In this document: piece by piece, positions 54,602-63,294 of the stretch
Numbering within the stretch: position 1 is the first letter of the stretch
How the letters are laid out: each line of letters begins with the position of its first letter
NCBI RefSeq assembly: GCF_003885045.1
Contig: NZ_RHJS01000002.1
Coordinates: 4,208,501-4,272,500 of the forward strand
Source: Schaedlerella arabinosiphila
GTDB taxonomy: Bacteria; Bacillota; Clostridia; Lachnospirales; Lachnospiraceae
Direction: 5' to 3'
Length of the DNA: 64,000 bases
Notes under the pieces: generated by a model
What the model saw: only the letters and a program-made list of their open reading frames with translations
Database searches by the model: none
What the model was told of the DNA's origin: nothing
Made by a program: the position numbers and the translations under genes

Positions 54602-54787
54602 TTAGAAGCGGTCCATATCCTCCTGCGTCCCCAGCTCACAGTACCGATACCCGTCATTCCGGCTCTCCACAAACATATCATTCACCAGCCCAATAGACAA
54701 AAGCTCCATATCCGCCATAGAGATCCCAAGCTGCACACACCGGAGCAGGAACAGCGGCGTAGTCATCTCCCGCTCTGTTGGCCGAAG
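54602..54787 (-). CDS. Frameshift extension of tail assembly chaperone
   Basis: This reading frame lies -1 to the chaperone gene and continues from its slippery site: LRPTEREMTTPLFLLRCVQL, then GISMADMELLSIGLVND and a charged end ELGTQEDMDRF. It has no ribosome site of its own; the first ATG is well inside. It corresponds to the 'T' part of the G-T type fusion made by siphophages. The fusion would be about 180 residues long. Confidence 0.75.
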   Translation of the reverse strand, partial: LRPTEREMTTPLFLLRCVQLGISMADMELLSIGLVNDMFVESRNDGYRYCELGTQEDMDRF

Positions 54788-55140
54788 TTTTTTTTAGCCT
54801 CCGCATCCGTCTTCACATTCAGCCCCCACAGCTTAATCAGCTCCGGCAGCACCTGATAAATTGAAAACGTATTAAACCCGTCCAGCCATTCCTCCACATC
54901 GTCCGGGATAGCCGGGTCTGCGTGCTTCGCCATCGTATAAGCGATATTCTCAAACATCTCCAAAGAAAACAGATCCAAGTTGGAACGCTCCTCATCCCCC
55001 TCCCCAATGCTCTTCTCCAGAATCCGCAGATCCTTATAAATATCCCTCTGGAACTTCAACCGGTAAATCCTCGGAATCGCCGCCGATGCCTTAAACAGCA
55101 CCTCCTTCCCGTCAATCCCGACCTTCCTCACAATACTCAT
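54763..55140 (-). CDS. Tail assembly chaperone (short form)
   Basis: From MSIVRKVGIDGKEV (55140) the gene encodes 125 residues: RIYRLKFQRDIYKDLRIL, then NIAYTMAKHADP and WLDGFNTFSIYQVLPELIKLWG, the pattern of Firmicutes phage tail assembly chaperones. It follows the major tail protein gene. The last codons run over the slippery site, so most ribosomes end at NFGQQSGR and some shift. Both forms assist tape measure folding and tail polymerisation. The longer upstream start lacks support. Confidence 0.85.
   Translation of the reverse strand: MSIVRKVGIDGKEVLFKASAAIPRIYRLKFQRDIYKDLRILEKSIGEGDEERSNLDLFSLEMFENIAYTMAKHADPAIPDDVEEWLDGFNTFSIYQVLPELIKLWGLNVKTDAEAKKNFGQQSGR
54787..54793 (-). promoter_or_regulatory. 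-1 frameshift slippery site A AAA AAC
   Basis: In the zero frame the codons read AAA AAC at this place, preceded by A; there are eight A in a row. A tandem -1 slip puts ribosomes into the frame CTT CGG, which stays open for 61 codons. Both the heptamer and its place in a tail chaperone gene are classic. Confidence 0.8.
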
Positions 55141-55156
55141 ACCCTTCCAGCCTCCT

Positions 55157-55756
55157 TCAACCCTGTCCCTCTTCCTCGACACCGCCGCCGGCCTCCGCCC
55201 TCGGGACCGGCAGATACACACTCTTATACCACCCCTCATACGTCTCCGCCGAAGTCTTATTCCCCGTCTTCGCCTTCACATACCCGCTTGCCAGCGGCCT
55301 GGCCTTCACCGTCAGCGTCTCCGTCTGCACCTCCCGGCTCTCCTCATTGGTCTTCCCCTCAATCTTCGGCCTGCTGGCAGAACAATTATACAGCACATGC
55401 CGGATCTTCCTGATATCCCCGTCAAACTCAAACAACAGCGCAAAAGCCCCCGTCTCCGAATTGGCGTTCTCCACCAGCACCTCATTCCCGTCCGCTTCCT
55501 CCTTCAAAACATCCGTCCGGAAACTCTCCGGGATCAGCGCCAGCTCCAGGTCCCCGTCATACCCCATATTGTTGGCAATAATATAATACTCAATCCCGTC
55601 CGCATAAAACGACTCCGGCTCCCCGTTCGGGTCCAGCGCCAGCGAAACCGCGCCCGGCATCGCCACCGGCTTGTCAAACGTCATCTCCCCGTCCTCCGCC
55701 ACCCTCTGCAGCGCATAATGGCAGTTGCAGATATTGAACTTCACCTTGTTATTCAT
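55157..55756 (-). CDS. Major tail protein, phi13 type
   Basis: The 199-residue protein has the pattern of the phi13-family major tail (tube) protein: KFNICNCHYALQ, then MPGAVSLALDPNGEPESFYADG and LELALIPESFRTDVL, with a central FALLFEFDGD and the end TKT-like YVKAKTGNKTS. It builds the tail tube. It lies between the head-tail connector genes and the tail chaperone, as expected. Confidence 0.85.
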   Translation of the reverse strand: MNNKVKFNICNCHYALQRVAEDGEMTFDKPVAMPGAVSLALDPNGEPESFYADGIEYYIIANNMGYDGDLELALIPESFRTDVLKEEADGNEVLVENANSETGAFALLFEFDGDIRKIRHVLYNCSASRPKIEGKTNEESREVQTETLTVKARPLASGYVKAKTGNKTSAETYEGWYKSVYLPVPRAEAGGGVEEEGQG

Positions 55757-55761
55757 CCCGT

Positions 55762-56079
55762 CTAAACCTCCATCTCATACAGAACCTCATACAGCTTCTC
55801 CGACTCGATCCACACCTCGCTCTTCCCGTAGAAAATCCCATGCTTTAACAGCACCGCCTCCACAGCCTCTTCCAAATCCGGGTCCTTCAAGTCCGTATAA
55901 AGCTCAATGTCCAGCTCACTCTTCTTAAAATACGCAATCCCGTCCGCCGAAAAATTATCCGCCCTGGGATACAGGAACACCGCAAACGGCGGCTCCGGCG
56001 CCTCCCCTTCCACGAAATGGCCATAGGCAAAAGGAAGCCCCATTTCCTCCATCATTTCCAGCACATCCCCATGGCTCAT
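55762..56079 (-). CDS. Phage tail terminator/connector protein
   Basis: A 105-residue acidic protein (LPFAYGHFVEGEAPEPPFAVF, then YFKKSELDIELYTDLKDPDLE). By position between the gp10-like and major tail genes it corresponds to the tail terminator or tail completion protein of HK97-type phages. The start overlaps the previous stop by 4 bases. No exact family name is claimed. Confidence 0.7.
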   Translation of the reverse strand: MSHGDVLEMMEEMGLPFAYGHFVEGEAPEPPFAVFLYPRADNFSADGIAYFKKSELDIELYTDLKDPDLEEAVEAVLLKHGIFYGKSEVWIESEKLYEVLYEMEV

Positions 56080-56462
56080 TTGGACAGCCCCCTTTTAATC
56101 CCCTCTTCCAGCTCCCGGGCACCCTTTTCCTCCGCCGGTGCAATATGCGGGACAGCCTTCACCCGTCCGCCTCCCCGCTTCGCATGGCCCTTCTCCAAAA
56201 GATGGGTAAGCTGATACCGGTTCCGGCTGTGTACCACCACTTCCAGCGTATTGGAAGTCTCCCTCTGCCACTTCACCGCCCAGCTCTTCTTATACTTCCC
56301 GGTCCTCACCGGAGCGCCCGCCTGCGCCTCCTTCTTCACCGTATTCCCGGCCTTCTTCACACAGTCCTTCATCACGTCCGCGGCAAGCTCCGCATACTCC
56401 AAAAGACCCTCCATAACGGCCTCCGCCATCCGGTCCACAGACACCCTCTGATTCTCCGACAC
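56076..56462 (-). CDS. HK97 gp10-like phage protein
   Basis: A 128-residue basic protein: AEAVMEGLLEYAELAADVMK, AGAPVRTGKYKKSWAVKW and HLLEKGHAKRGGGRV. The pattern 'PVRTGKYKKSW ... LEKGH' is typical for the HK97 gp10 family found in head-tail connection regions. It is required for the head-tail interface or tail assembly; the exact role is not well defined. Confidence 0.85.
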   Translation of the reverse strand: MSENQRVSVDRMAEAVMEGLLEYAELAADVMKDCVKKAGNTVKKEAQAGAPVRTGKYKKSWAVKWQRETSNTLEVVVHSRNRYQLTHLLEKGHAKRGGGRVKAVPHIAPAEEKGARELEEGIKRGLSK

Positions 56463-56466
56463 CCAA

Positions 56467-56850
56467 TCACCTCTTCACCAAAGAAGCCCGCAGCTTCAAC
56501 GTCCTATTCTGATACCGCACATTATCAATAAAAGTGATATTGTAAACCTGCCCCCGGAACAATACCCGGTAATGCTCCGTATCCATATCCGCCACTTCCG
56601 AACAATACCGGATAATGAAATAAATATCCTTCTGCGCATTCACCTGCGCCGCCTCCCAGTATTCCTTCCCGGAAAGACTGTTCACAAAAGCAGAACAGAA
56701 AAAATAATCCTCCCAGGCCAGCACATGGTTCCCCGCCTTATCGTTCCCCAAAGAGCTCTTCTGAACCGTGATCCGCTCCTTCCACTCCCCCAAAGGATAC
56801 CTCTGCCGGGAACTCCCGCCCGCCCCGCTGTCCCTCCATACCTCCGCCAT
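56467..56850 (-). CDS. Phage head closure protein
   Basis: A 127-residue protein with the signature of SPP1 gp16-type head closure (head-tail adaptor) proteins: LGEWKERITVQKSS, then WEDYFFCSAFVNSLSGKEYW and RVLFRGQVYNITFIDNV. It closes the capsid exit after packaging. It overlaps the connector gene by one base and precedes the gp10-like gene by four. Confidence 0.8.
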   Translation of the reverse strand: MAEVWRDSGAGGSSRQRYPLGEWKERITVQKSSLGNDKAGNHVLAWEDYFFCSAFVNSLSGKEYWEAAQVNAQKDIYFIIRYCSEVADMDTEHYRVLFRGQVYNITFIDNVRYQNRTLKLRASLVKR

Positions 56851-57128
56851 CAGAACACTTCCCTCCTGATACCGAACAGCAGAGAGCGTAAAGTCTGCAC
56901 CAGTTCCTCATGGTCCGCCTGCTCCCTGTGCTCATACAGATAGGCAGTGACATACAGAACGGCAATCCGCGCCATGGGAAGATGCCCTTCCAGCTCCCCC
57001 GCTTCCATCCGCGCCATATCCGCACACATGCTCTCCCCGGTCTCCAACAGCCCGGAGATAAACCCGTCCTCATCCGCGCTGTCCACCCGGAGATACTGCT
57101 TCGCCTCTTCCAGCGTCACAACCTCCAT
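56850..57128 (-). CDS. Head-tail connector (gp6-like)
   Basis: A 92-residue helical protein, VVTLEEAKQYLRVDSADEDGF, then IAVLYVTAYLYEHREQAD and LRSLLFGIRREVF, the common 'gp6/gp15-like' head-tail connector fold. It lies between the capsid gene and the head closure gene. The length is normal. Confidence 0.85.
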   Translation of the reverse strand: MEVVTLEEAKQYLRVDSADEDGFISGLLETGESMCADMARMEAGELEGHLPMARIAVLYVTAYLYEHREQADHEELVQTLRSLLFGIRREVF

Positions 57129-57209
57129 CCTGCATCCCTCCCGCCTTTCATACTTTATTTCATGCCGGAGATTTCACACCCCCGGCATCACTCACAACAC
57201 GTCAGAACC

Positions 57210-58427
57210 TTACGCCCCGGCGCTGCTCCCCTTGATTGCCATAGTCTTCACAGCCTCCGGCAGAACCAGCTTCCCGTCCACCCTCTGGCTTGCCAGGAAC
57301 CCTACCTGCCCGTTTGCCGCAAACAGCTCATTCAGCCTCTTAAAAGACCTTCCCTGCCGGTCCGCGATCCAGTAATAAGAGAAATCCCCGAAGGCCATCA
57401 CCTTCGCCCCCGCCGCAACCTCCGGCACATAGGCAGAAGTATGGTACGGACGGTTCAGGATCATGTCCGGCTGCCCCGCCTGCACGGACGGCTGCCAGAT
57501 ATAATTTCCGTTATTGTCTTTCAGCTTCCGCAGGGCCTTCACCGTCGTATCATTCAGCACCCAGACCGCCTTCTTCCGGTACGGCGACTTCACCGCATAG
57601 AACAAATCCATCACATCGTCAAACGTGATATTCGCCGCTGCCGTGGTCACTCCGTCAGAAGCCCCGCCCGCGGCATTAAAAATACCCGTAGGCTTGCCCT
57701 TCCCGTCCCCGGTAAAGAACGCCTCTTCCTCCTTCGCCCCGATCCTGCGCCCGAACTCCTTAGAGATATACGCCTCCAGGTCAAACACACTGTCATTCAG
57801 AAGCTCATCCGACACTTTCAGCATCGTCGCCACCTTGTACGCCCCGATGGAAACCTGCCCGAAAGAATCATCCGACTCCGGGTAAGCCCCTTCCTCGTCA
57901 ATCCAGGAAGCCGTCCCCTTCGTCGCCACCACCGGGATCTTCCGGTCCCCGCTGGAAGTCTGGATCACCGTGGCGATACTCCGGAAAAAGTTCTCTTCCT
58001 CCAGAGCCTCCACCAGCGTATGCTCAAACTCGTCCGGCACCAGATACCCGCCCTCGGAATCCGTCCCCACCTGCAGGGCATTCTCCACGTCATAAAAATT
58101 CTTCCTCCGCATGGCATTCCAGAACGTCTTTTTATACCTATCCGTCGCCCTGCCTTTCTTCTCTTCACCATCCGGATTGTTGTTCGGCTTATTCGTGATC
58201 GGCTCGGAGACAGGCTTATTCAGCTCCGCGTCAATCGCCGCCTGCCGTTCCAGCCGCTCAATCTCCTTCCCCAGATTCACAACCTCCTGCTCCATCTTCT
58301 CATAGACAGCCGTATCCTCCGCCGACAGCAGGCCGTCCCCGCCCCGCTTGCTGTCCAGGAAAGACTTTGCCGCCTCCCATGCCTTCGCACGCTTCTCCCT
58401 CAACTCCAAAATCTTCTTCATCTCCAT
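57210..58427 (-). CDS. Major capsid protein, HK97 family
   Basis: A 405-residue HK97-fold capsid precursor. Residues 1-75 form the charged helical delta/scaffold domain (LELREKRAKAWEAAKSFLD ... GKEIERLERQ). After a short linker the capsid proper begins near 110 (ALQVGTDSEGGYLVPDEF), with SDELLNDSVFDLEAYISKEF and VWVLNDTTVKALRKLKD. The protease gene upstream would remove the N-terminal part. The 79-base gap to the connector gene shows no feature. Confidence 0.92.
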   Translation of the reverse strand: MEMKKILELREKRAKAWEAAKSFLDSKRGGDGLLSAEDTAVYEKMEQEVVNLGKEIERLERQAAIDAELNKPVSEPITNKPNNNPDGEEKKGRATDRYKKTFWNAMRRKNFYDVENALQVGTDSEGGYLVPDEFEHTLVEALEEENFFRSIATVIQTSSGDRKIPVVATKGTASWIDEEGAYPESDDSFGQVSIGAYKVATMLKVSDELLNDSVFDLEAYISKEFGRRIGAKEEEAFFTGDGKGKPTGIFNAAGGASDGVTTAAANITFDDVMDLFYAVKSPYRKKAVWVLNDTTVKALRKLKDNNGNYIWQPSVQAGQPDMILNRPYHTSAYVPEVAAGAKVMAFGDFSYYWIADRQGRSFKRLNELFAANGQVGFLASQRVDGKLVLPEAVKTMAIKGSSAGA

Positions 58428-58575
58428 ACCTCCGTCAATCTATTTTTTTATTTACAGAAATCTCTTCCAGGCGCCACAGCACCTCTACAAGTTCCACATA
58501 GCCGCAGTACCTCGCAGCCTTCCCCTGCTCCGCCGGTTCACAGGCCGCCGCACAGCCCATGACCACTCCAAATAC

Positions 58576-59280
58576 TCAATGCCGCAAAAGCCCCAGCCGC
58601 TTCTCCAACTGCTCCACCGGAACCCTCTTTTCCGTCTCCTTCGGCACCAGCTTAGACAGCAGGGAATTAGTCACCGCCATACGCGAAAACATCACGCCCT
58701 CCGGCTCCGTACCCCTCACCGAATCTTCCGTGCCTTCCCCATGCAGAACCCCGTCTGCAAAGCCAAGCTCCACCGCCTTCCCCGCATTGAACCAGCTCTC
58801 CGCATCCATCAGGTGGGAAATCCTCGCCCTGCCCATGCCCGTCTTAATCTCATAGGCGTTCATAATGCTCTCCTTCACCTCGTCCAGCATCTCCCCGGCC
58901 CTCTGCATCTCCTTGGAATCCCCAATGGCAATCGTCATAGGATTGTGGATCATCATCATGCCCACCGGGGACATCAGAACCTCCGTCCCGGCCATGGCAA
59001 TCACAGACGCCGCCGAAGCCGCCAGGGCATCCACCTTCACCGTCACGTCCCCCCTGTATTCCATCAGCATGTTATAAATCTGCGCCGCCGCAAACACGTC
59101 CCCGCCCGGAGAATTGATCCAGACCGTGATATCCCCCGTCCCCGCATCCAGCTCTTTCCGGAACAGCGCCGGCGTCACCTCGTCCCCGTACCAGGTCTCA
59201 TCCGAAATCTCCCCGTTCAATACCAAGGTTCTCTCCCCGTCCGTCTCATTCCGTATCCAGTTCCAAAACTTCCGCTTCAT
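58576..59280 (-). CDS. ClpP-like prohead protease
   Basis: A 234-residue S14-family protease. INSPGGDVFAAAQIYN holds the oxyanion loop, S89 in DALAASAASVIAMAG is the likely nucleophile and H112 in MMMIHNPM the catalytic histidine. It cleaves the delta domain of the capsid protein during head maturation. It lies between the portal and capsid genes, as in HK97-type phages. The following 148 bases hold no recognisable gene. Confidence 0.92.
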   Translation of the reverse strand: MKRKFWNWIRNETDGERTLVLNGEISDETWYGDEVTPALFRKELDAGTGDITVWINSPGGDVFAAAQIYNMLMEYRGDVTVKVDALAASAASVIAMAGTEVLMSPVGMMMIHNPMTIAIGDSKEMQRAGEMLDEVKESIMNAYEIKTGMGRARISHLMDAESWFNAGKAVELGFADGVLHGEGTEDSVRGTEPEGVMFSRMAVTNSLLSKLVPKETEKRVPVEQLEKRLGLLRH

Positions 59281-59341
59281 CCCTGCACCTCACTTTCCGC
59301 TTCTTCCAATACTTCCCACCGATTCTCATAAACCGGCGAAC

Positions 59342-59373
59342 AAAAAAGCCAGCAGATACATTCACCTGCCAGC
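59342..59373 (-). terminator. Hairpin between portal and protease genes
   Basis: On the minus strand GCTGGCAG pairs with CTGCTGGC (two wobbles) and is followed by TTTTTTG. It is a probable weak terminator inside the late operon. Confidence 0.55.
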
Positions 59374-59444
59374 TCCCAAAACACCTTTATCCAGCTATTA
59401 TGCTTTTATACCCTTATGCCTTTATGCTTTCATGTTCCCATGCC

Positions 59445-60749
59445 TCACAGCCCCAATCCGGAGCCTCCCTGCCGAAACTGCCTCCCGTCCGGCGGCTCCT
59501 GCTCTTGCAGGCCCTTCCCCGCAAACAGCCCCGCATCTTCCAGCCTGCAAAGATTCCCGTTCACCAGATACAGATCCCCGCCTTCCTCCGCAGGAATCGG
59601 GTTCATGTCCTCCATCTCCCTGATATCATTCGTGGACAGCCACCCATTCTGCCGCCCCACAGAATACCCGTTCATACGGCTCTGGTAATCCCCCCGCAGA
59701 AGCCCATCCACATTCAGCTTCACGAAATACTCCCGCTTCTCCTGGGGCAACAATAAGGCTTTCTGTAAAGACTGCTCCCACCGGATCACCCACGGGTCCA
59801 GCGTATACTTCACAAACTCCAGCGACTGCTGCTCAATATTGCTAAAGCTGCTCTTATCCAGATCCCCCACCATATGCGGCGGAATCCGGTACAGCCTGGC
59901 AATCTCGTCCACCTGGAACTTCCTGGTCTCCAGAAACTGCGCCTCCTCCGGCGGAATCCCGATCTGCTGGTACTTCATGCCCTCTTCCAGAACAGCCACC
60001 TTCCCCGCATTCTTAGAGCCCCCGTAGACAGCGTGCCAGCTCTCCCGCACCTTCGCCGGGTCCTTCAACACCCCCGGATGCTCCAGCACGCCGCCCGGCG
60101 TGGCCCCGTTCTCAAAGAATCCCGCCCCGTATTCCTCACAGGCCAGCGTCATCCCCACCGCATTCTTCGCCATGGCAATGGGAGAATACCCCACCAGACC
60201 GTCAAACCCAAGCCCGGGGATATGCAGCACATCCTCCCGCGGAAGATACACCCTGCCGTACTCCCCAAAGTTCGGGTTCTCGTCACCGTACCGGTTATAG
60301 ACATAATAAAGCTCCCCCTTACCGTCCCGGTCAACCTCCACCTTGTCCGGCAGCAGCGGGTACAGCCCCAGCACCCGGCCCCCGCCGTCCCGTATGATCT
60401 GCGCATAGGCATTCCCCCAGATCAAAAGATGGCTCATAAGCGTCTCCCGGAACACAAAAGAAGTCATCTCCGGGTTCGGCTCGTCATGCAGGAGATAATA
60501 CAAAGGATGGTCATACACCCGCTCCTTCCCCCTCCCCGCATACCGGTACAGATGCACCGGCAGGGAAGCAACCGCCTCCGACAGAATCCGCACACAGGAA
60601 TAGACCGCCGTGGTCTGCATGGCCGTCCGCTCATTCACAACCTTCCCGCTGCTGCTCCGCCCAAACAAAAAGGAATAAGCCGTACTCCCGTAACTGTCCC
60701 TCGGCTTATCCCTCGCCCCCCTGATACCCAAAACAGACGCCAGCTTCAT
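59445..60749 (-). CDS. Phage portal protein, HK97 family
   Basis: A 434-residue portal protein: MQTTAVYSCVRILSEAVASL, LPVHLYRY, then MSHLLIWGNAYAQI and FQVDEIARLYRIPPHMVGDL, all typical of the HK97 portal family. The start is at MKLASV (60749) because AGGAGG lies five bases before it. It forms the ring through which DNA enters the head. The cargo FRG gene separates it from the terminase gene. Confidence 0.93.
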   Translation of the reverse strand: MKLASVLGIRGARDKPRDSYGSTAYSFLFGRSSSGKVVNERTAMQTTAVYSCVRILSEAVASLPVHLYRYAGRGKERVYDHPLYYLLHDEPNPEMTSFVFRETLMSHLLIWGNAYAQIIRDGGGRVLGLYPLLPDKVEVDRDGKGELYYVYNRYGDENPNFGEYGRVYLPREDVLHIPGLGFDGLVGYSPIAMAKNAVGMTLACEEYGAGFFENGATPGGVLEHPGVLKDPAKVRESWHAVYGGSKNAGKVAVLEEGMKYQQIGIPPEEAQFLETRKFQVDEIARLYRIPPHMVGDLDKSSFSNIEQQSLEFVKYTLDPWVIRWEQSLQKALLLPQEKREYFVKLNVDGLLRGDYQSRMNGYSVGRQNGWLSTNDIREMEDMNPIPAEEGGDLYLVNGNLCRLEDAGLFAGKGLQEQEPPDGRQFRQGGSGLGL

Positions 60750-60772
60750 ACACACCTCCTAAAAATACGCAG

Positions 60773-60797
60773 AAGAAAAGCACCTCCAAAGAGATGC
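60773..60797 (-). terminator. Terminator of the FRG cargo unit
   Basis: GCATCTC and GAGGTGC pair around a 4-base loop on the minus strand, followed by TTTTCTTCT. It begins 16 bases after the stop of the FRG gene. Confidence 0.65.
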
Positions 60798-60812
60798 CTA
60801 CTTTCCTAAAAG

Positions 60813-61694
60813 TCAATCTACTAACAAGTATTCCTTTGTAATTCCCTTTTTTTCAAGAGATTCTAAAATTTCTTTTTTTAATTCCTTACTAATCACTATT
60901 TTCACCAAACCATTTCCATTTTTCAACCCTTCTGGGACTTGCACTGAATGGGGATAAAATTTATTATATCCTGCATGTGAACTAATTCGTGCCACACCAT
61001 CCAAAGGATGTTCAAATTTTACCCCACATAAATAAAAACATCCGTTCTGCCTTTTTAATCTTAAATTATTTTCTTTAGTAGTTTCAGAAGGAACCGCCAT
61101 AAAACCATGATCTAAAAAAGAAACGATAGCAGTGTTTAAGTCTATAGCCTCCTTGAATGTATCGTTAATCTTTGGATATTTTCCAAGTATTATTTCAGAT
61201 AAATCCTGTACTGACATCACGGAATCCGTCTTTATCCTGACCAACTCTGTCAAAATACATGCTGTATACCATTCTGCCTTATGTGGTGGATAACACCACA
61301 TAAACAACGCACCGTCTTTATCCATATTTCCCGAACATGCAAAATAAAGTGCTACATCTTTATCGGTAGTAAAATCTATAAACCTGGTGCCAGTTTGGTA
61401 ATGCTGGATATACGCAATGGTATCAAATAAATTCATATCATGCTTCGGCTTATAATCAGCCAATATATCATATTCTTGCTCTTTCGCATCTTCTATGCTG
61501 GCACGTATTTTCCATGATTCATCACTTTGTCCTCTAAAAAAGGTCTGTAAACGGTCCGATGGGTCATCATCAGCAGTTCTTCCTTGTCTCGGCAAATTAT
61601 AAAAACAATTATAATCGGCAATAATTTTATCAATATCTCCAACTGTATCTATATGGATTTCCTGATATTCAAGTTTTTTCTCATACAATGACAT
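60813..61694 (-). CDS. FRG-domain protein
   Basis: A 293-residue protein with the FRG domain: FFRGQ (52-56), a conserved QHYQTGTRFIDFT (97-109) and VALYFACSG (114-122). The name comes from the F-R-G motif. FRG proteins are frequent in mobile DNA and phages; the activity is not known, though some are linked to toxin-like or ADP-ribosyl-type functions. The gene is AT-rich and stands between the terminase and portal genes with its own extended -10 and terminator, so it is cargo and not a packaging gene. Confidence 0.82.
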   Translation of the reverse strand: MSLYEKKLEYQEIHIDTVGDIDKIIADYNCFYNLPRQGRTADDDPSDRLQTFFRGQSDESWKIRASIEDAKEQEYDILADYKPKHDMNLFDTIAYIQHYQTGTRFIDFTTDKDVALYFACSGNMDKDGALFMWCYPPHKAEWYTACILTELVRIKTDSVMSVQDLSEIILGKYPKINDTFKEAIDLNTAIVSFLDHGFMAVPSETTKENNLRLKRQNGCFYLCGVKFEHPLDGVARISSHAGYNKFYPHSVQVPEGLKNGNGLVKIVISKELKKEILESLEKKGITKEYLLVD

Positions 61695-61723
61695 GCTGTT
61701 TTACCTCCGGCTTCTTTGCTTTC

Positions 61724-61732
61724 AGTATATCA
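61724..61732 (-). promoter_or_regulatory. Extended -10 promoter of the FRG gene
   Basis: On the minus strand TGATATACT is an extended -10 (TG-N-TATACT). The -35 region is poor. It lies 15 bases beyond the terminase stop and 30 bases before the FRG start, which has CGGAGG as ribosome site. Confidence 0.55.
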
Positions 61733-61746
61733 TGAAATCCAACAGA

Positions 61747-63294
61747 CTAAAAGCTCAAAATCCCCCTCTCATCATACACGCTCCCCGTGCTCCCGCCATT
61801 CCGCACCGCCCGGTCAAGCGCCATAACCGCCGCCACCGCGCCGTCAATCTTCTCCGTGGACTTCTCCTTGTCCGGCTTGATATTCCCCGCCGGATCCGTC
61901 CGCACAAAAATATTGTCCATCATCCACCGCAGCACCGGATGCCCGCCGTGGGCAACATTCCTCTCCAACACCAGCTCCATCAACCTCTTTGTAGGCGGCG
62001 ACATATCCTTGAACCCCTGCCCGAACGGAACCACCGTAAACCCAAGCCCCTCCAGGTTCTGGACCATCTGCACCGCTCCCCACCGGTCAAAGGCAATCTC
62101 CTTTATGTGGAACCTCTTCCCCAAATCCTCTATAAAACTCTCAATAAACCCATAATGGATCACATCCCCCTCCGTAGTCTCCAGAAACCCCTGCTTCTCC
62201 CACACATCATACGGCACATGGTCACGCCGCACCCTCCGCACCATATTTTCCTCCGGTATCCAGAAAAACGGCAGGAACACATACCTCTCCGTATCGTCCC
62301 TGGGCGGAAACACCAGCACAAAAGCCGTGATATCAATAGAGCTTGACAAATCCAGCCCTCCGTAACACTCCCGCCCCAGAAGCTCCCCCTCGTCCACCGG
62401 GAAAGCACAGGCATCCCACTTCTCCATCTGCATCCAACGTGTGGACTGCTTCACCCACTGGTTCAGCCGGAGCTGCCGGAAAATATTTTCCTCCGCCGGA
62501 TTGTCCCTGGCGCTCAAACAGGCATTCCGCACCTTCCCGATATCAATCGTATGCCCCAAAGACGGGTTCGCCCGGTACCACACTTCCTCCGAAGTCCAGT
62601 CCGCATCATCCGAAGCCCCGTAAATCACCGGATAAAACGTGGGGTCCGCCTTCCGCCCGCACAGAATATCCTCCGCCTTCTGATGCTGCTCAAAACAAAC
62701 CGAATGCCGGTCCGTCCCCGCCGTAGTAATCAGGAAGAACAAAGGCTGTGTCCTGGCATCCCCGGAGCCCTTCGTCATCACGTCAAACAATTCCCGGTTC
62801 GGCTGGCTGTGCAGCTCGTCAAAAATCACCGCATGGACATTCAGCCCGTGCTTCGTATAAACCTCCGCAGAAAGCACCTGGTAAAAACTGTTCGTCGGCT
62901 TATACACCAGCCGCTTCACCGACATCACCGGCTTGATCCGCTTCTTCAACGCCGGACACTGCTCCACCATGTCCACCGCCACGTCAAACACAATGGAAGC
63001 CTGCTGCCGGTCCGAAGCGCACCCATACACCTCCGCGCCCCACTCATTGTCCCCGCAGGTCATGTAAAGCGCCACCCCCGCCGCCAGCTCCGACTTCCCG
63101 TTCTTCTTCGGAATCTCCACATAGGCCGTATTATACTGCCTGAACCCGTCCTCCTTCACCGTCCCGAACACGTCCCTGATAATCGTCTCCTGCCACGGCA
63201 GCAGGTCAAACGCCTGCCCCCGCCATCTCCCCTTCGTATGTTTCAGGCAGCGGATAAACTCCACAGCCCTCTGCGCCTTCGCCTCGTCAAACAC
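61747..63294 (-). CDS. Terminase large subunit
   Basis: A 515-residue packaging motor. The ATPase part has the Walker-like VEIPKKNGKSEL and the acidic motif VHAVIFDELHSQ; the nuclease part holds GLDLSSSIDITAFVL and IAFDRWGA with conserved aspartates. The start is a GTG that shares its first G with the TAG stop of the small subunit gene (TAGTG), preceded by GGAGG, so translation is coupled. The N-terminus is shorter than in many relatives but the motifs are complete. Confidence 0.93.
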   Translation of the reverse strand: MFDEAKAQRAVEFIRCLKHTKGRWRGQAFDLLPWQETIIRDVFGTVKEDGFRQYNTAYVEIPKKNGKSELAAGVALYMTCGDNEWGAEVYGCASDRQQASIVFDVAVDMVEQCPALKKRIKPVMSVKRLVYKPTNSFYQVLSAEVYTKHGLNVHAVIFDELHSQPNRELFDVMTKGSGDARTQPLFFLITTAGTDRHSVCFEQHQKAEDILCGRKADPTFYPVIYGASDDADWTSEEVWYRANPSLGHTIDIGKVRNACLSARDNPAEENIFRQLRLNQWVKQSTRWMQMEKWDACAFPVDEGELLGRECYGGLDLSSSIDITAFVLVFPPRDDTERYVFLPFFWIPEENMVRRVRRDHVPYDVWEKQGFLETTEGDVIHYGFIESFIEDLGKRFHIKEIAFDRWGAVQMVQNLEGLGFTVVPFGQGFKDMSPPTKRLMELVLERNVAHGGHPVLRWMMDNIFVRTDPAGNIKPDKEKSTEKIDGAVAAVMALDRAVRNGGSTGSVYDERGILSF

